DNA from: JBBTSG01 sp038064775
GTDB lineage: Bacteria; Patescibacteriota; Minisyncoccia; UBA6257; GWB1-50-10
NCBI GenBank assembly: GCA_038064775.1
Contig: JBBTSG010000002.1
Location: 1-7,331 of the forward strand
Direction of reading: 5' to 3'
Length of the DNA stretch: 7,331 bases
This document shows positions 5,558-7,331 of the stretch, one piece after another. A model generated the notes under the pieces. The model was not told the DNA's origin. It made no database searches and saw only the letters and a program-made list of their open reading frames with translations. The translations under genes and the position numbers were made by a program. Each line of letters starts with the position of its first letter. Within the stretch, counting starts at the first letter, position 1.

Positions 5558-6916
5558 TTATTTCGCAAGCAGCATCTTTTTCATTGACGTAATGTCGCCT
5601 GCTGTAAGTCGGTAGAAATAAACGCCGGACGATAGTTTTTGGCCATCAAATGAAGCGCTATATTTCCCTGGCTCTTTCTCGCCATTCACGAGCGTCGCCA
5701 CTTCTTCGCCAAGCATATTGTAAACCTTAAGGGTTACGAATGAATGTTTGTCTAAAGAGTAGCTGATTTCAGTCGCGGGATTGAAAGGATTCGGATAATT
5801 TTGACCCAGCGAAAATTCTTTTGGAACTTCACGCGGGTCTTTCACTCCCGTAGGCGTTCCGACGTTCGTCACGATCGGAATCCCTTCGTTTACTTTCCCA
5901 GAAACAGAAATTTCTTGAGGAGACGCGTTGCGAATAAGGAGCACAGGCTTCCCAACAATCGGATTGCCATTGCCAATAAACGCTACCTTCACGTCATTGC
6001 CGTTGCGGCTAAATTCAGAGAACGCGTTTGCACCCGGCGCTAATTCTACCTGAGCGCCCGCTGGAACGGTAAGGTTAAGATCACCGTTCGTTACGCTATC
6101 GGATGAACTAAAGCTTAATTCTGTATTTCCATTCCGCTCGGCAAGCGTTACGCCCACCGGCTGTGCGCTTCCTTTTCCGCCAAAGTAGTAACCACAATCC
6201 TCTACCGGAAAACAGGCGTAAGGATTAACAACCTTGTAGATATCAAACCAGCCGTCGTACGAATTCACAAAACCATCTCCTGTTACATCGCCCGCTAAAA
6301 GTTGACGCATAGTAAGAGTTCCGCCATGTACAGCATAACGGAGAATTCCAACCACATCGGGAAGATCAACAGATGAATCGTTCGTCCAATCGCCGAAAAT
6401 TACCGATGGTCCCACCATAATCGAACCATTGATTGTCGGAACTTCAAACGAAGATGTCGTGTCACTGAAGAACCCGTGCAGTGGTAACTGTAAAACCGTG
6501 CCTGAATCAATATTTTTTTCAACATGCATCCGTAAATAACCAAAGATTCTGTCCGTACAAAAGGAATCTCCGCTTGCAAGCGCAAAATGATAAAGCGAAT
6601 CGTTCCAATAATCAGCCCACACGGGGTAACTATTACAGAACGGCCAGTTACTCAACCAAAATCCTCTGGGATAAACCGAATCACGGGGAAATTGAACCTC
6701 AAAATCCATTCCGTAGATAGAATGCAAAGTGCTCACTTTGAGCGCCAGCTGAATGGTTGAACCCGGCGCGACTACACGGTCGGAAAGAGTAATACGATTT
6801 TCCGTACCGCAGGATTGCTGGGGACACGAAGGTGTAACCTTACCGCCTCCTTCTTGCGCGAAGAGAAATGAAACCGACGTAACAAGAAACGCGAATATTA
6901 ACAGTACCCTTTTCAT
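5558..6916 (-). CDS. Secreted protein with cohesin-like, dockerin-like and T9SS type A sorting domains, 452 aa
   Basis: Exported modular protein. Residues 1-20 are a signal peptide (KR, then a hydrophobic core, ending SFLFA before Gln21). Residues 40-168 look like a cohesin-type beta-sandwich that opens with a V-A-P-G-S-T motif. Residues 175-231 look like a dockerin, with two calcium loops: GDWTNDSSVDLPD (175-187) and GDVTGDGFVNSYD (209-221). A second beta-rich region spans about 255-350. The end (366-452) matches the T9SS type A sorting domain: SLGQNYPNPFNPATEISYSL (369-388), VYNMLGEEVATLV (398-410), LSSGVYFYRL (428-437) and a basic MKKMLLAK tail. Six cysteines (31, 36, 94, 120, 235, 241) could form disulfides. 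In Bacteroidetes this tail directs proteins through the outer membrane; its role here is unknown because no T9SS gene is in the window. A strong SD sequence sets the start. The architecture suggests acquisition from an FCB-group bacterium. Confidence 0.85.
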   Translation of the reverse strand: MKRVLLIFAFLVTSVSFLFAQEGGGKVTPSCPQQSCGTENRITLSDRVVAPGSTIQLALKVSTLHSIYGMDFEVQFPRDSVYPRGFWLSNWPFCNSYPVWADYWNDSLYHFALASGDSFCTDRIFGYLRMHVEKNIDSGTVLQLPLHGFFSDTTSSFEVPTINGSIMVGPSVIFGDWTNDSSVDLPDVVGILRYAVHGGTLTMRQLLAGDVTGDGFVNSYDGWFDIYKVVNPYACFPVEDCGYYFGGKGSAQPVGVTLAERNGNTELSFSSSDSVTNGDLNLTVPAGAQVELAPGANAFSEFSRNGNDVKVAFIGNGNPIVGKPVLLIRNASPQEISVSGKVNEGIPIVTNVGTPTGVKDPREVPKEFSLGQNYPNPFNPATEISYSLDKHSFVTLKVYNMLGEEVATLVNGEKEPGKYSASFDGQKLSSGVYFYRLTAGDITSMKKMLLAK

Positions 6917-6921
6917 GAGTA

Positions 6922-6928
6922 CTCCTTT
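6922..6928 (-). promoter_or_regulatory. Strong Shine-Dalgarno sequence of the sorting-domain gene
   Basis: On the minus strand AAAGGAG lies 5 bases before the ATG at 6916. It is the best ribosome-binding site in the window and fixes the start. It contrasts with the ribosomal protein, EF-G and anchored-protein genes nearby, which have none. Confidence 0.8.
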
Positions 6929-6969
6929 CTTTGATAGTTATTGAATTTTCAAGGAACTTTTGCTCCTCG

Positions 6970-6988
6970 GTTAAGGTATTTCCTTAAC
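6970..6988 (-). promoter_or_regulatory. Hairpin in the mRNA leader of the sorting-domain gene
   Basis: GTTAAGG and CCTTAAC form a perfect 7-bp stem with a 5-base loop, about 10 bases after the predicted transcription start and about 40 bases before the SD sequence. No T tract follows it, so it is not a terminator. It may stabilise or regulate the leader, which is about 80 bases long. It does not match any riboswitch I know. Confidence 0.4.
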
Positions 6989-7003
6989 TTTAGTTGCGAG
7001 AGT

Positions 7004-7032
7004 ATATTATCACAGAGATATAAAATTGTCAA
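7004..7032 (-). promoter_or_regulatory. Promoter of the sorting-domain gene
   Basis: On the minus strand TTGACA (7032-7027), a 17-base spacer and TAATAT (7009-7004) form a near-consensus promoter. Transcription would start near 6997, giving a leader of about 80 bases, by far the longest inferred in the window. Confidence 0.65.
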
Positions 7033-7051
7033 ATTTAATTCAGCGCAAGAT

Positions 7052-7080
7052 TTGACGCTAAAAATCTTTTCGTTTATTAT
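7052..7080 (+). promoter_or_regulatory. Promoter of rpmB, nearly leaderless
   Basis: TTGACG (7052-7057), a 17-base spacer and TATTAT (7075-7080) form a good promoter. The ATG at 7091 lies 10 bases after the -10, so the leader would be about 4 bases, and no SD sequence is present. It probably also drives the downstream tRNA. Confidence 0.65.
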
Positions 7081-7090
7081 TAAAAACACT

Positions 7091-7291
7091 ATGCGCGCAT
7101 GTGAACGTTGCGGAAAATCATCAAGTGGCGGTGGAACAAGAAAATTGCTCCGCGGTCATTATAATCCCACTGCTTACGGCAAGAAAAAAGCCAATCTTCA
7201 GTGGACACGGCTTTTGCATCCGCCAAAAAGATCGTTCGTTTGCGTTCAGTGTTTACGTACTTTGACCAAAACAGAAAAAGTAAAAGCGTAA
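7091..7291 (+). CDS. rpmB: 50S ribosomal protein bL28 (L28)
   Basis: bL28 is a small component of the 50S subunit. The 66-aa protein begins MRACERCGKSS, continues GGTRKLLRGHYNPT (14-27) and NLQWTRL (35-41), and ends with CVQCLRTL (51-58). The CxxC pairs at 4-7 and 51-54 make a zinc ribbon, the zinc-binding form of L28, and the short GTRKLLRGHYNP version is what I associate with Patescibacteria. The frame stays open upstream to 6941, but the extra residues cross the promoter and do not look like L28, so ATG 7091 is the start. It is read from a promoter only 10 bases upstream, without an SD sequence. A tRNA gene begins about 10 bases after the stop codon and is probably cotranscribed. Confidence 0.93.
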   Translation: MRACERCGKSSSGGGTRKLLRGHYNPTAYGKKKANLQWTRLLHPPKRSFVCVQCLRTLTKTEKVKA

Positions 7292-7301
7292 AGCTTTAGC
7301 G

Positions 7302-7331
7302 CGGGCTGTAGTATACCGGCAGTACGCATGC
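7302..7331 (+). tRNA. tRNA, 5' part only, probably tRNA-Pro
   Basis: The last 30 bases fold as the start of a tRNA: acceptor strand CGGGCTG (7302-7308), T8 and A9, D stem GTAT/GTAC (7311-7314 with 7322-7325), D loop ACCGGCA with the conserved GG, then G26 and the 5' strand of the anticodon stem CATGC (7327-7331). The window ends just before the anticodon loop, so identity cannot be read directly. A C at position 1 is characteristic of bacterial tRNA-Pro. Starting one base earlier gives the tRNA-Gly-like GCGGGC but would put G rather than T at position 8, so I prefer Pro. Confidence 0.78.

Noticed and set aside
5801..6944. Open frames within the sorting-domain gene (5801-6043, 6400-6585, 6481-6720, 6753-6944)
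   Set aside because: All are antisense to or out of frame with a 452-codon gene that has a signal peptide, a clear domain order and a strong ribosome-binding site.
6941..7090. Longer N-terminus for bL28 (start at 6941)
   Set aside because: The added 50 residues cross the inferred rpmB promoter and the divergent promoter and do not resemble L28. The family N-terminus with its CxxC begins at 7091.
7301..7331. tRNA-Gly starting at G7301
   Set aside because: The GCGGGC beginning is glycine-like, but this register places G at position 8 instead of the nearly universal T and shifts the D stem. Starting at C7302 fits every early position. Not fully excluded, since the anticodon is outside the window.

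Overview
The gene content points to a small-genome bacterium of the Candidate Phyla Radiation (Patescibacteria, Parcubacteria-like). This is inferred from four things: a 13-residue insertion near the start of uS12, a short bL28 with two CxxC pairs, a secreted protein of the DUF5667 type, and several housekeeping genes that appear to be read from leaderless or nearly leaderless mRNAs without a Shine-Dalgarno (SD) sequence. The lineage rests on recognition by eye and not on a search.

Layout. Bases 1-198 (minus) hold the N-terminal part of a secreted DUF5667-like protein that runs off the left edge. A perfect hairpin terminator (228-253) separates it from an unrecognised 152-aa protein (276-734, minus), whose promoter carries an operator-like palindrome. 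Then come fusA (829-2934), rpsG (3248-3721) and rpsL (3728-4141), all on the minus strand, so transcription runs rpsL-rpsG-(gap)-fusA. The gap contains a small two-helix membrane protein on the opposite strand (3002-3196), so this str cluster is split. rpsL-rpsG has a strong promoter and a terminator, and fusA has its own promoter, which overlaps the promoter of the small gene. Next is a divergent pair: a site-2-type M50 metalloprotease (4209-4838, minus) and a membrane-anchored Ser/Thr/Pro-linker protein (4886-5512, plus).

The stretch 5558-6916 (minus) encodes the most unusual protein: a signal peptide, a cohesin-like beta domain, a dockerin-like pair of calcium loops, a second beta-rich region and a C-terminal domain of the type IX secretion (T9SS type A) sorting family. 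Such architectures belong to Bacteroidetes/FCB-group bacteria, so transfer is suspected. Its classical strong SD sequence and roughly 80-base leader contrast with the leaderless neighbours. The right end carries rpmB (bL28, 7091-7291) and the 5' part of a tRNA, probably tRNA-Pro, cut by the window edge.

How the genes fit together: fusA, rpsG, rpsL, rpmB and the tRNA serve translation. The DUF5667-like protein, the M50 protease, the anchored protein, the small membrane protein and the sorting-domain protein are envelope or surface genes. No gene-free stretch exceeds 300 bases. I see no CRISPR array, insertion sequence or phage gene, and no convincing complete new multi-gene system.
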